A stretch of DNA of 64,000 bases from Ceratothoa steindachneri (Eukaryota > Arthropoda > Malacostraca > Isopoda > Cymothoidae), in the NCBI GenBank assembly GCA_963969495.1, contig OZ018330.1:67280907-67344906 (forward strand), given 5' to 3'. The translations under genes were made by a program, and so were the position numbers. Shown here one piece after another: positions 24,593-37,269 of this stretch. Within the stretch, counting starts at the first letter, position 1, and each line of letters opens with the position of its first letter. The notes under the pieces were generated by a model. It was not told the origin of the DNA and ran no database searches. It saw only the letters and a list, made by a program, of their open reading frames with translations.

Positions 24593-25600
24593 TCAATGAG
24601 ATGGTTGGCTTTCGTGCTAACTGGCTAAGGCTCTTCTTAATCTAAGTTCTATGTTACTTAGAAGTAATCTCATATCTTATCTTTTTGCAATTTTCAGGTG
24701 GTGTCTTTGTTTACTAAAAAGTTGAGCAACTACACTAAAACCATGTTCAGCAATATATGAAGTTGGAAAAGCAATGGAAGAGGTTTCGATAGAATCCCAC
24801 AGCTTTGGATACCTTTCATAAATTTCATTTTGTAGCCAAAATTCTTGGTAGGATTGTTTAAAGAGGGGCTTTATTTGGAAGTCGTTTTTTAAAGCATCAA
24901 CTCCTCTTGCATTGCACAGCCGGTTTTATTTGTACAAACACAAATAAATGGGTTTATAAGCCAGTCAGGTATTCGCATATTAATCATAGGTGGGCGCGAT
25001 AACGAAAAAATTAATTACGATAACCTTATCGGCGATAACTGATAATCGATAACTGGCGATAAATTAGCCGCCCGATAAGATGATAACCGATAAATCGATA
25101 AATACAAAAATTATAATACAATATTGATTATTGACTATTACCTCCAAGGAGCGCGCGGTTCGCCCATGTGCGAAATTGAAACCAAAAATTCAAATTATCG
25201 ATTATCGCTAGTTTGGAACCAAAAGTATCCGCGATACCGATGAATCGATAACGCGGAAAAAAATATCAGATAACCGATAACCCAAAATCGTTATATTATC
25301 GCGATAACGCCCACCTATGATATTAATGAGATCCAAATATCTACGGCTCATGTCCTCGTGCAAAGAGTTTAAATGATCGCATAAATGTGCATCGTGCAAT
25401 AAAAGATTTTCCTTTGATAAGATTTGCATAACACCCTTGCAATTCCAAATACCGATTATTAAATATATTGAATATATCTGGAGATATATATTTGTAAGTT
25501 ATGAGTTCGTCTTTCCAATAATCACTTTTATTCTCATGGAAAAATTGTTGAAAATAAAATAATATCGCTTCAAACAGTTTCCTTTGGATAACTATCTCTC
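24593..25600 (-). pseudogene. hAT-superfamily transposase relic (ZBED5/SCAND3-like), C-terminal part
   Basis: Reading right to left with the nested miniature element (24985-25319) skipped gives NIFNNRYLELQG, then DHLNSLHEDMSRRYLDLIN, then RIPDWLINPF, CTNKTGCARQEELMLK, LFKQSYQEFWLQNEIYERYP, and the dimerisation motif FPTSYIAEHGFSVVAQL, SKQRHHLKI, MRLLLSNIE, QPSH and a stop at 24593. This is the typical C-terminal half of hAT transposases and of the host genes derived from them. In-frame stops after AKR and after ALAS, a frame change near 25430, and the insertion make it non-functional. N-terminal BED finger and first catalytic Asp are not found. Confidence 0.85.
24985..25319. mobile_element. 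hAT-type miniature inverted-repeat element (MITE), 335 bp
   Basis: Terminal inverted repeats CATAGGTGGGCG at the left and its complement CGCCCACCTATG at the right. It is flanked by the 8-bp direct repeat ATATTAAT at 24977-24984 and 25320-25327. An 8-bp TSD and CA(T)AGG(T)GGG-type ends are hAT hallmarks. The interior is rich in GATAA/TTATC units and encodes no protein. It interrupts the hAT transposase relic. Confidence 0.9.
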
Positions 25601-25689
25601 CTTAGTATGTAAGAGGGGACGATCAAATTCTTCAACATTGTTGTTGCAAGAGATGTGGAAATATTCGGAAACCAGGTAGTTGGCTTCGC

Positions 25690-26205
25690 CACTGCCCCTT
25701 ACGGGTGAAACTTGCGCTTCGCTACTAAGATTAAAATTTAAAATCTAAAAAAAAGCAGCCATGGTTAAATTTTTATAAATTTCCTTAACTTCGACAATTA
25801 TAATCACTAAATCTATACTTTAAGAAGGGGATTCTTTTGGGGTATCTGAATAATAATTTCATCTTAGGACATGTTTTTTTATCAAAATTATTTCTAATAA
25901 TTCTTTTATAATATCAAAAAACAAAATAGCGAAGTTCAGAAATAAATATAAGTATCAAAATTTTGTGAATGTTTTAGAACCCAAAGAAGTACAAATGGTG
26001 AAGTTCAGAAAATTTATTTTTATATATTTTCTTCTATAACTCTATATGTCAGCAACGTGATATTTTGAAAGGGGGGAAATTTAGTTTAAAGTTCCTTTTT
26101 AAAATTATTATAAATGGCGAAGTTCAAAAAATTTATAAAAATTTAACCATGGCTGCTTTTTTTTAGATTTCAAATTTTAATCTTAGTGGCGAAGCCATTG
26201 CCTGG
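25690..26205 (-). repeat. Dispersed AT-rich repeat, family C copy 2 (inverted arm)
   Basis: Inverted relative to 26205-26520. Contains the complement of the family's CCCCTTCTTAAA end near 25822 and a CAGCCATGGTTAAA block at both 25756 and, inverted, 26143. With copy 3 it forms an inverted repeat with arms of about 300 bp. Confidence 0.75.
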
Positions 26206-26520
26206 TAATTTTAAAACGGAACTCTAAACTAAATTTCTCCCCTTTCAAAATATCACGTTGCTGACATATAGAGTTATAGAAGAAAATATATAAAAATAAA
26301 TTTTCTGAACTTCACCATTTGTAATTCTTTGGGTTTTAAAAATTTCACAAAATTTCGATACTTATATTTATTTCTGAACTTCACAATTTGTTTTTTGATA
26401 TTATAAAAGAAGTTATGGAAATAACTTCGATCAAAAAAACATAAGTCATAACCATACTAAGATGAAATTATTTTTCAAATACTCAAAAAAATCCCCTTCT
26501 TAAATTATAGTGTTAGTGAT
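26205..26520 (+). repeat. Dispersed AT-rich repeat, family C copy 3
   Basis: Colinear with the right part of copy 1 (13820-14128) from GGAACTCTAA through CCCCTTCTTAAATTATAG, then leads into a GATGAT microsatellite (about 26515-26550). Confidence 0.78.
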
Positions 26521-26550
26521 GATGATGATTATGATGACGATGATAATGAT

Positions 26551-27473
26551 GACACTCTAAGCACAAATCTCGAGCCCAGCTGGTTCAGAAGTGAGATATA
26601 ATCCTGCCTATTTTTTTTATTAATAGGAAAAAAACTATATTTAGCTGCTGCTTCTGAGTGATCAATGCTCCTAATTTTGCTTCGTATTCCCTCGCCATTC
26701 GTTTTTCGAATGACCTTTAATATTTTCAAAGGTCTTTTCCTCGAAAAGAGGTAAGGAAAGCCCCAGTGAACTCCTCGATAATAACACCCAACAACATGTA
26801 AGTTTATAATACTTAGCAGCATTTATTCATATGAATGACAATTACTACACTGTACTCCATGTATATTTAAATACTAAATTATAAAGTATACACATATATA
26901 GGTTGGCTACTGCAAAATATTCCCATGTTCTGTAAATATAAGCAAGATAAGGAACGGGGAAGACACAAGAAGATAACTAGATATTTGTAAGCATAACAAT
27001 TCTAATTGCCCATAGGATAACAAACCCACAAGATAAGGTCAAAGATCAACTTTTTGGCAGTAGACAATTACTTTACAAAATATCAACTGTCCAACTTTGC
27101 CATATATCCAGTTTACATAAGGAATGTATTAATGAAAAAAGTAAATCAATTTTGATCATAATATACCTAAAGCAAATAATAAGACGTGATGAAGGAACAC
27201 CAATGGGCTTCTAAATGTAATAAAAAGACCTTGAGTGTATCATTTTATAGAAAACATTGCTTCTATTCATGGAAAACATTTTGGTATCTTAAATATTTGG
27301 AAAATGTTGTTCAGAGCATTTTTTGAACCTTTAAAGCTCAATTTTTCTGACAAAATAGGCTTTCTGGTTCGTATGATTTGAATCACATGCTAACTTAAGG
27401 CATTTCCTCATTTTACTTGGAAGAAAAACGAAACATAGGTTTGTATATCTGTATGCAGGTACCAAAGGGGGAG

Positions 27474-27525
<52 letters not shown>

Positions 27526-28179
27526 TCAGGGATATGAGATTATAAATATATACAAACATAAGAATTTTTTAGATAAGTTACCAGAGATTTATAAATTAAT
27601 TATATGGGAAATGAGAAGCCGCAGATGTGGTAATATTCAAATTATAAAAATGCCGGGCTGTTAACTATTAGGGAATAGGAAATCTGTTTTTGTTTTTAAA
27701 ATTAAACTGAGATTAATTAGTTTTGGCTGTCTTTAATGTAAAAAGGGGGAGATAATAGAAATATTTAAAAGATAGGATTGTTTGGGGCAGAGTGGATTTG
27801 GCGTGTGTAATTCGTGGGTGTTTATAGTTGTAGTAAAAGTGGAAATGAGCTTGTGTCCGAGTTTAAAGGGGAGTTTTTAAATCTAATATAAATAGATTCC
27901 AGTGTACGTAGTTTGTTTTCGTTGTTTGCTGTATCTTTAATTGAAAAATCATTTAAGTTTGGTTTCTGGTGTGGTTGTCTGTTCGTAGTGTATTCTAATA
28001 GGGAAGAATTCGAGAGTAGTGAGCGGGGCTCCAGTTCTATTGCTGATACCTAAATGTGCGCAAATACGGGTATGTATGTGCGCTGTGTAGATCCTAAATA
28101 CACCTAGGGATTACATCTCGAGCAGTTGAGTTCATATTTGATGGAATATCGAAGCTATCACCTTACTCAGTCAGAATGC
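26551..28179. other. No gene seen; TA microsatellite at about 27477-27522
   Basis: No named family on either strand. The 97-codon frame at 26529-26822 (minus) has no recognised motif. Confidence 0.4.
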
Positions 28180-29193
28180 AATTCCTAGGGTTGGCAGGGT
28201 TGCTATCCGCTACCGACATAATGGCAACCTATTTAATTTAAGAAGACTTCAAGCCCACACGAAAACTGTGACCAATCATATTCTGGAACTTCAATATGCA
28301 GACGACAATGCACTGATTGCACACACACCACTTGCTTTACAAAAATCCTTCAATATCATAGCCGGTCTTTACGAAGCAATGGGTCTGAAAATGAATGTGA
28401 ATAAAACAGAGACTAGTGCAACGACAGAATGCAAAACCACGTCTAACTTTACACATCAACAGTGATGTCATTAAACAGGTCACAAGCTGCAAATATCTGG
28501 GCAGCATCCTGTTGGATAAGTATAATATAGTTGAATAGGTCTGAACGGAATAAATCAAGCCTCTGTAGACTTTGGAAAACTGCGCATAAGTCTTCCAAAA
28601 CGATAACCTCAACCTAAAACCAAGATAGCAGTCTACACCACTGTATGTATAACTACTCTACTCTACGGTGCTGAAACATGGACTGCTTACAAAAAGCATA
28701 TAAGAAAATTGGAAGCATTTCATATAAGAAATCTGCAAAAGATTCTCAAGCTCCCATGTAGAAATCTTTTGACGTGCCAGCACAATCTCAATTGAGACCA
28801 TGCTTGCAAAAAAACAATTGCGATGCACTGGACATATAATTCGCATAAGTGATGACAGACTACCTCGACAAATCCTTTATGGACAACTCCCACTGTGACA
28901 CTGTAGACAGGGTGAGCCAATAAAACGCTATAAAAATGTGTAATATTGAATCTCTGACTCTGAAAATCAAAGCCAGTAACCGACCAGCATGGAGATCGAC
29001 GTGCATGGAGGGACTGTTGCACCCTGAGCAGTCCATCCACAACGAGAGAGAGGCGAGAAGACAACGGCGCCACAATCCACCTGTCCAGCAGCCAAATAAC
29101 CCCAAAATAGAGTGTCATTTCTGTGGTAGAGTGTGTGCATCGCGCACAGGACTGCATAGTTATCTTCGCTGGCACAACCGACAGCCGCCATAA
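28180..29193 (+). pseudogene. 3' part of a LINE: end of RT palm to C-terminal C2H2 finger
   Basis: Translation gives GRVAIRYRHNGNLFNLRRL, then the reverse-transcriptase active-site box in ELQYADDNALIAHTP, and MGLKMNVNKTE. With frame changes come VTSCKYLGSIL, the thumb-end phrase TTLLYGAETWT, KHIRKLEAFHIRNLQKIL, and finally a C2H2 finger CHFCGRVCASRTGLHSYLRWH with stop at 29191-29193. Order and finger match a widespread group of invertebrate LINEs. The 5' half is absent, as expected from incomplete reverse transcription. Several stops lie between 28460 and 28930. It ends directly against the relic at 29200. Confidence 0.85.
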
Positions 29194-29199
29194 ATTCAT

Positions 29200-30830
29200 A
29201 CCCATAAATTCATTTCTATTTTCATCGAGTGAAGCTTGAGTCGTCTTCGTATTTGAAGGACAGCCAAAATTAATTATTTGAATACCATCAAAAATACCTG
29301 CAGTAAATTTTGCATCACAACTTTTTGAAAAGATTTTATTAAAAAAGGAAATGCTCGACTTTCTTTCTTTAATATTTTTACAAAATTCTTTAATCCCAAT
29401 TTTATGTTAAGGGGCGGAAGTACAATTTTATTAGGATTGACTATGGGTTGATATATCATATTATGAGAACCAGGATTAAAAATCAGTCGAAATGGCAATT
29501 ATTGTCGCTCATAGTGCTGCTCGTTGGCTCTACTATCCCATAAACAGAGAAAGCAGGGATTTTTTGTGTAACCACTTTGCATTCATATTATTGAAGACAC
29601 AACCTGAGATTAAAAACTATTTTGAAATCGGAAGAAATGTAACAATTTAATGTAAATGTAAAATCTTTATATATGAGATGCAATTTTTCGTCTTTTAAAT
29701 GCAATTAATTTGAAAATGAGATTAATTTAAATAAAGTGACTGTTTTTAGATAAATTAATTATGATATTCTACTGAAAAATCTTTTTTTTTAAATAAATGC
29801 CTTTCATATGTATTTCTTACATTTAGATCTCCACAAATCTTCTATTCATGAAGATTGAACTTCAGAGCATTCAGTATAGTCTTCATAGTTTCATAAGTCT
29901 CAATTAATTGAACAGAGTGTGTAACTGGAACAGATGCAACTTTATTTCATATATGTACTCGTAAAAGCACAGCCCTTAACTTCTGGTTGATGAGTCTATA
30001 AAAAGTCTCCATTTATTTGGTTTATAAGGGAAGCCTAAGCCTTCAATTAATCCATTGACATTTTTGCAATATACCAACACAGTATTTTCGTAAACGAAGA
30101 AAATCTTTCGAAACTCTTCATCTCAGGTGCGGTACCAGCAATAGGTTGTTTCTGGAGCTAGTAAATTATTTTCACTATGTCTTGAACCAAGTAACTAGGC
30201 TAACTCTTTTGTTTGATTCAAGTCTCTGGCTAAACAGTTCAGTTGGGCTTGATTTAGGGATTGGGTTGGTTTAATTCTGAACTTGAAGGCATAAATGATG
30301 AAGGAGTGTCCACTTATCTACATTCTTCATCACTCTCTTTGAAAATATACAAGTTACCTGGTGATGCTGGTATGGGTACCTCTCGGCCGTGAGAAACTGG
30401 TCGTCTGGCAGAAGATAAACAACTTGTGGCATATTTTTACTCTTAACTCCTGAAATAAAACGACTAAAGTTTAAAAATCACAGAGTAAAACATACTCATA
30501 TGATCTATATATTAAAATGATAAATTAATATATTATTATAATTAAATATACAATAAAAATCGTACCTATTAAGTAAGTGGAGGCAAAAAAAAATCTGTCA
30601 CATGAACTTTGCCTGCTCGCCACTGCATCGGTATACCAAATGGTAGTGAATTGATTTTGCCTTTTTTCCATCTTTTTAGGTTTCCAACACACGTCTTGCA
30701 CCAAAAATGAGGAGGAAACTTTTTATCTTGATCCCCTAATTTCATCTCAATATATGCGTGGTAACTTGCTTCCACAAATGACGTTATTTTCGATTAATGT
30801 CCGGGCAATGCTACTTGCCTGCAGATAAAA
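29200..30830 (-). pseudogene. Relic of an orphan multicopy protein family, with introns (copy 1)
   Basis: Right to left: exon 1 (30778-30566) has HAYIEMKLGDQDKKFPPHF, CKTCVGNLKRW and LPFGIPMQWR. An intron of about 116 bp follows (GTACG...CAG, 30565-30450). Exon 2 shows PVSHGREVPIPASP and, after several stops, RAVLLRVHI, KVASVPVTHS and KICGDLN. A 217-bp intron (29820-29604, GTAAGA...CTCAG) comes next. Exon 3 has GYTKNPCFLCLWDSRANE, FNPGSHNMIY, LPPLNIKLGLKNFVK and, in another frame, AGIFDGIQI. These phrases belong to an uncharacterised family common in arthropod genomes as many decayed copies; function is unknown to me. Stops and frame changes show it is dead. The 3' end is cut where the LINE abuts at 29193. 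Confidence 0.7.
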
Positions 30831-31885
30831 CATTAACTATTGGGGTCATTTTAGCATTTTCTATTCATGTTTAAAATCTTATGAAATAAATATAAAAACA
30901 TTTATAATTCAAAAATAAATTGGAAGTAAGGAAATTATTTAAGATAAATCTACAAGTGTAGATTTTTACTAAACTAATCATTGAAACTACGAGTATATAC
31001 AGTAAAATAAACGAAAACCACCATTGTTATAGGAAAATATATTTTTTTATTGGTCTTTGATATTCAACTTATATATTTTTATCACTTTCAGCATTTATTT
31101 TAAATATATATTTTTTATTACGTCTAGTGGTAAGATTTGGTCAAAAACATATATATAAAAATCACACACACTATAACATTTTGCCAATTAATCAACAATC
31201 ACTAGGCTTAGAAAAAAAAACTGATATTAACCATATCAATGGCAATTACAAAATAAAATGATGATAGCCAATGCTATTGAGTTAAATACTGCTTTGTTTC
31301 TCACAGACAAATGTTCTCTTAATATACAAAAATATTCGTGACGTCACATAACATACAGAAAGTTCTAGAATTACCAAATATGATGCAATAAGATGATGCG
31401 ATGCATCATAATTTTTGCGTGCTATAGAAATAATATCAAATCATAGCAAAAAAAATTTATTACATGATTGTGGGCTAGGACATTTTTCTAATTCTTATGA
31501 ATATATTCCGAAAAATATCGTAAAAACAAGTAAAAGTTCTATTTTTTTAAAGAAAAAAGACCATAGCAAAAAGATTTGACCTGATTAAAAATATACAAAT
31601 GCCAGTTTTGATTTCAGCACATTGAAATACATAAGAATCAGTTGAATAAAACTTTAACAGCAAAAATGTCGCAGACCAGTGATATGATCTAATTAGAAAA
31701 CAGTTTATCATTATTTTCAAATATAGATTTGTTAATGAGATAAATTTGCTTTTTTATTTCTCTCTATTTACTTTAAGATAGAGTCACGATTTTTTATACC
31801 TTACTTAATTCACCATCGAGTAATTTTTTCCAATAGCCGTCTTGATGAAGCTTTGGATATTCACTTGGGAACAAACCAACAATAT
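30831..31885. other. AT-rich stretch, no gene seen
   Basis: Very AT-rich, with no coding trace that can be named on either strand. Confidence 0.5.
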
Positions 31886-32166
31886 AAATTGGAAGTTAAC
31901 TTTATCTTTCATCTTTGGTCATTTTTCTGCCTCAAATAGGAAAAAAATTAATATTTTACTATTGTAACATATTCAATTACCTTGGTTATATTCCGAAGAA
32001 TTTCTTTCAATAATAATTAGTTTTGGAAATTGGAAGTTGGCTTTATCCTTCACCTTTGGTGATTTTTCTGCCTCAAATAGAAAATCATTAATATTTTACT
32101 ATTGTAACATATTTAATTACCTTAGTTATATTCTGAAGAATTTCTTTCAATAATAATTAGTTTTGA
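31886..32166. repeat. Tandem duplication, about 141-bp unit, two copies
   Basis: AAATTGGAAGTT...TTTTCTGCCTCAAATAG...GAAGAATTTCTTTCAATAA occurs at 31886 and again at 32027, with few differences. Confidence 0.9.
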
Positions 32167-32169
32167 TTA

Positions 32170-33410
32170 ATTTTCTTGGTGTATGGCACACCACTCTATA
32201 CCATACACTAGTCCTATATTATGTGGTAGGTGACTTAATCACCTACTGCAACGCGAACCGCTTAAGGACTGTTCGCAGGGATTAACGACCGACCAGAAGG
32301 TTAGACTCGAGGCGTTGGGTTTCAATTCCTTAACAAATGAGGCAGAGTGCCCAAATGGTTAGCGAGATTTACTTGAATAGGCCAAGACTATTGTTTAAGG
32401 TTATTTAAAGTTGAAACAACAAAAATATAATTTTATTTACAAATATCAAAATAAGAATAATAACAGGTAAAAGGGAATTATTTAAAATGAAATAGTCTCT
32501 TGATAATTATTATAAGGATGGATTCTCAAATAAAATGAATGAATTAGCGTTACTATGTTTAGATCAAAAGGGGGAATTTGACAACAAAAATAATTGAGGG
32601 TGGTTCAATCTTACAGTTCGCTGGTTTCGAGGAAGGTCTTGCTTGGGATGAGGCGAGTGGGGCACGATCCTGATGAAGCAAGTGCGGCACGATCCGAACC
32701 AACCTTCCGAGGAAGAGCGATGAAGATAGCCAATCTTGAAGCATGACGTTCGACGGGGAAATGTGGGATTACTCGTAATTCCACTAGAAGAGGAAAGTTC
32801 CTTTCCTTAAAGGTAATCGATGGAGATTTTCTTCGAATCAATTAAACGAAGGGAGGCTGTCGCAAAAACTTCAAAGGATTGCCATTCACAAAAGCTACCA
32901 AATGACTGAGGTATAATCACGGCAGAGAAAGTCTTGCTGTCTGGTGAACGCTTACACGACTTCGACTCGAGACGATGAGGACGACTTTGAGATGCGTGTG
33001 GGACTCACCGATCTTAGGTCAAAACCTGCTATTTGTACGAATGATCCAGAAGGGGGAAAGGGGGATTCGGAGCAGGGGGGTTAGGAAGCTCCAGACATCT
33101 TAATCCGTCACGCGGGCGAAAATTCAGCTTTTAGCGGCAAGGCGCGAAAAAAACAAGCAGCTCGTTCTATCCTCGTCGCCAGGGGAAGGACTCTGGACCA
33201 ATTCGTAGGATTGGGAAATAATTCCCCAATACGCCTAGGAGTCGAAACTTCTCGAATGTTCCCACACAAGGAAGTGACTTTTTCCATGGCGAGATACAAT
33301 CGCCGTAGTCTCCAAATAACGTGAGGAGGTCAGAGGTTGTTCTTTTACACTTGACTTCGGTCCAGATAATCCGGATTACTGTAAAAAGTTGAACGTACTG
33401 CAATTCAAGT
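32170..33410 (-). mobile_element. Candidate diverged LTR (minus orientation)
   Basis: GC-richer island in otherwise AT-rich DNA. The block AAGGTTATTT...AAAAATATAATTTTATTTAC at 32397 matches the same part of family A copy 3 (near 43682), and a further AACGCGAACCGCTTAAGG-like block resembles the end of that LTR. No second copy or TSD was found, so boundaries are approximate. Open frames at 32611-32841 and 33108-33299 (minus) show no protein family. A weak tRNA-like stretch lies near 32300-32370. Confidence 0.4.
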
Positions 33411-36400
33411 AAAATGAATAGAATCTAAATTTTGTTCGTTTAAATTATGTATCTCATACTCGTATTTTCCTAAAAATTCTGCAATCTTTTCGCTGAACAA
33501 TACTTTTCATCAATCTCATCTATATCAGTCATTTTGTCAGAATTTGGAAGATAAATAGCCACCTACACTTCCATTTCGTAAGAATTTGCATTATTTTTCC
33601 GCCTCATTTATCGATCAACTCGTAAAAAATTACACGAGATAATTTTCTAATCTCTTTAAACTCGGAATATTAGTAAACTGCAATGTTTCGCGGCCATTTA
33701 TTTATTACTGCAATAGCTAATTTATAATTGAGCTCAGTTCTCGAGTTAATTAATCATATTTATACTATTTTAATTTGCTTTTAATAATAACATAATTATC
33801 TATCCAACCATCTATTTAACCAACAGAGATTCAAGCCATTGCCTTTCGATTTAGGCCAATATCCTTTCACTCTCACGAGAATTCCCTCAAATTTTCATGC
33901 CGACCGCTGATAATGAAGTTAATCAAGTGAACATGCCAGCCTGTCGCATCATCATAAAAAGTTAATGCAACGTTAATATTAAGCGATGTATACAAGATAC
34001 GAAATTTAAAATATCTCATAAGAGAAGATTATAGGAATGATGACAAAGAAAGAATATCCTGGGAGTGTTGAGTTTTATGGGGAAAATTCTTGTAAAAAGG
34101 GACTTGCCTGTTTATAATAACATAATTTACTGGTCAAATATCTTTTTAGGTTTCTTTTAATATACATTGATTCCTCTATTCACCACTCATATATATTATT
34201 ATCACTAAAAGCACTACCAACAAGCCACGCATTTCTTACTGGAATAAACTTCTCCCACATTCCATTTACAACACGACTGTGTCTTTAATCAATCAATTAA
34301 AAGACCTTGACACATAAATCAAATTGGGCCTTAAGTTTTTCCCTATTAGGTTATAAAAGTTCCATTAAAGATTAATAATAATCTATTTAATTATCTAATT
34401 TAAAACATTAACTCACTTATGGGAGTATTTTGCGACAAGAAAATTAATAGAGATTTGATAGAAAAGTTCTGGTAATAGAAAATATTTAGCAGATACAAAG
34501 CCACACCCACATAGATGGGATGATTTGGCTGCTCATATAGTCATTAGGCCATCAAGCTTCCTGACCGTTACTCTGAATATCCTTTGTGCCTCTTCTTAAA
34601 TTGTCCGAAGAACTATTATGAACGAATTAATTTCTATAAACACACATGTGCATGTTCAAGGATCGAGAAGCTTGCGTACACACCGAAAGAGAAGATGTCT
34701 CATGTGTACTTTGACGGTTTCCATAAATTCTGAAAGAGGAATTAAGTTGTCACTGTTTGTTGCATAAGCGGCCAGCAAGATTTAAGGTGGTATGATAAAC
34801 TTGTTTAGCATGTGGGATAGAATCTTCAGCTTCTGTTTGTATGAGGTAAAAAAGAGGTAACTAGATCAACTTTTAAAATCATTGTTCCGATGAGATCCAC
34901 CTAACAACGACCTCTTGCTGAATGAGTGCCTCGAATTGACTGTGTTATTATTCTTCGTATTATGACTTGAAGTGAAAATCTGTTGGATGGCTAAGTATCA
35001 GATAAGATATAAATAAGAGATGGTTAAATCCATGGAACTGAAGATACGAATAAGTTGTTTGATATCCTTCCTCTTCGAGGGCAATAGAGTATTTTTTTTT
35101 AATGAGCGAAGTGGTGACTCTTCTACTAGAATATCATTCTATGTATAATTTTGTTGGCAAACAATAAGTCGAAACGAGCGCTCTGATTCTCTGAAATCCC
35201 GTATCAGCTATTATTTCCCAACTGGAGCTATGGACAGAGTGAGCAGACGGTTTAGATTTGCACGTCTTTTTATAAAACCTCTGAGTGAAGGACAGTATTT
35301 TAAGTCCCTTTGCCCAATGCCTCATATTTATGGCCTTGAATAGGTGAAAAGGGACTTACAAACGGAACAAGAAGCATCATTTCTAACACTGTAGGAAATA
35401 AGATGTGTATGATTTATGAAATCTGGTTGAGCATCTTTCGGATGTGTACATGAGAAAGGAATTGTTTTCGATGTTATGGGTGAGCCAGAGTGTCCGTCAG
35501 CTGGAATTATACTTACTGGCTTGGTTCATTTGCCATTATTAAGACAAAGAGTAATAAAGTTAAGATAACGGATAGACAGCGGAGGGTGATTCGAGCTGGG
35601 AACATTAAAAGCGAGAGAGAATGTTTTGTCGTCAGTTAAGATCGTAGCATTAGAGCCTGTAATGATTCGGAAAAAGAATATTAGCCGATTCGTAGGCTAT
35701 CATTTTTATTAGTCTTTGGGCGTGGTAAATCATTTAGAGAAATAGGCTAATGTTTACATTTGTCGTTCTTTTATTGCTTTAATACTCTTCTCATCACTTC
35801 CTAACTTGCATTTGTTAAGATCATAATGGCCATGTCGATCGCAGCTTAGGACATGTGGCTTGCATTGTTTTCGTTAGGGACTATCTTAAATGGTTTTATT
35901 ACGTTTATTAGCGCGTTTGAGAAAATATTTTAAAGGATCTAAAATTGTAGCAGCGTTTTTAAATTTTTCCCTATAAAAGTTAAACAAGCGCAAAAAATCG
36001 CTCAAGGATTTAAATGTTTATGGTACAGGAAAAGTTTGAATTGCCACCATCCGCTCGTAAAGCAGAGATGCAATCGACGGTTAAAAGAAACCCGATAAAT
36101 TCCAGGTTCTTTATGCTAAAATACTAATTATTTCGGCTGAGTTTCAAGTAGAGAACGTAAGCGCTCGAAGCTTATTTTCAGAGGGAGAGACGGTCATGAT
36201 TAGATGAATCTTCCCCCTTCCCCCTGAATTTCTTATATTCTATTTTGTGGAGTTATAATGCGCACATATTTTTTTGTTTACATGCTACATATTCAGTGCA
36301 GATAGATTTTTCATCATTTATGTCACGCCACCGAGTTTTGGGAAAATTGGGATACCATTTTAGTTGATTAGGTGACTTTAGGAAAATTTGGGCTGCTTAA

Positions 36401-37269
36401 TTTTCTAATTTCAAATAATAGAATCTATGCAGATTGGGTTGAGTTCAGGTAGATCTTCAGCCCAACCTTTGACGAGATGACTTTTAAAAGAGTTTGATCA
36501 TTTTTATAGGACAATTTAAGTTAAGTTGGATTGTTCTAAATAAAGTTGAACTAATCTTGACTAATATAACTTACCGAACTCATCCGAGTTATAAACACAA
36601 GAATTTAAGAAACAGGAAGAGGTAATACAAAAGATCCGATTATGTTGGGCTTTCATTATATTTTTTCACGCTGTTCAATTATTTTCCCCTCATTATTCTC
36701 CAAACTATGATATATACTTGCTTTAAATTGGCCAAATAGAGTTGTGGATTATTTATCTTCTTTTATTGCTATTATCAAATGAAAATAGACCCTATGAATA
36801 AAAAAGACGGTATATTAGGTGAGTTAACCTTTTTTTCTGGTTATATAGGAATAAATTTGAAATTTAAAACCGAATGGCGAATATAATAATGTAATGGAAA
36901 CATCATAATGAATAAAATTAGCAGAGTGTACTACTCTACTTGGCCCTAAAGAAACTGAAATTAAAGCATGTATTGCGTGTGTGACTAGTAGCTTTGAAGA
37001 AAACTAAACTATCCTCGCCCTGTACGACCCATATGAGCGAAAAATAATTACACATGTAGATTGATACCCAGAGCGGTAAAAAAACAATCTCACCGTCCCC
37101 TCCTATTGTTTAAGTTTATTTTCACCAAATAGACGAAATTTCCCTTTCTCCGACGTAAACCAGAAAAGACCAGAAAGGGTAAGGTCACAACATTGAAAAG
37201 TTATGCCATAGGAGAGAGGCTTCAAGGTGGGCACTCATCTCCCCTCCCCTCCCCCCCCCGACAGGGGAT
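33411..37269. other. No gene or repeat recognised
   Basis: Both strands were scanned. Only short frames without motifs were found (for example 35134-35325 minus). This may be single-copy intergenic DNA or very old repeats. Confidence 0.4.

Noticed and set aside
25000..25310. GATAA repeats as a transcription-factor array
   Set aside because: They lie within a transposon with exact terminal repeats and TSD, which explains the block better.
32300..32370. tRNA gene or SINE head
   Set aside because: A-box-like (GCAGAGTGCCCAAATGG) and B-box-like (GGGTTTCAATTCC) stretches are in the wrong order for one tRNA; kept only as a weak remark.
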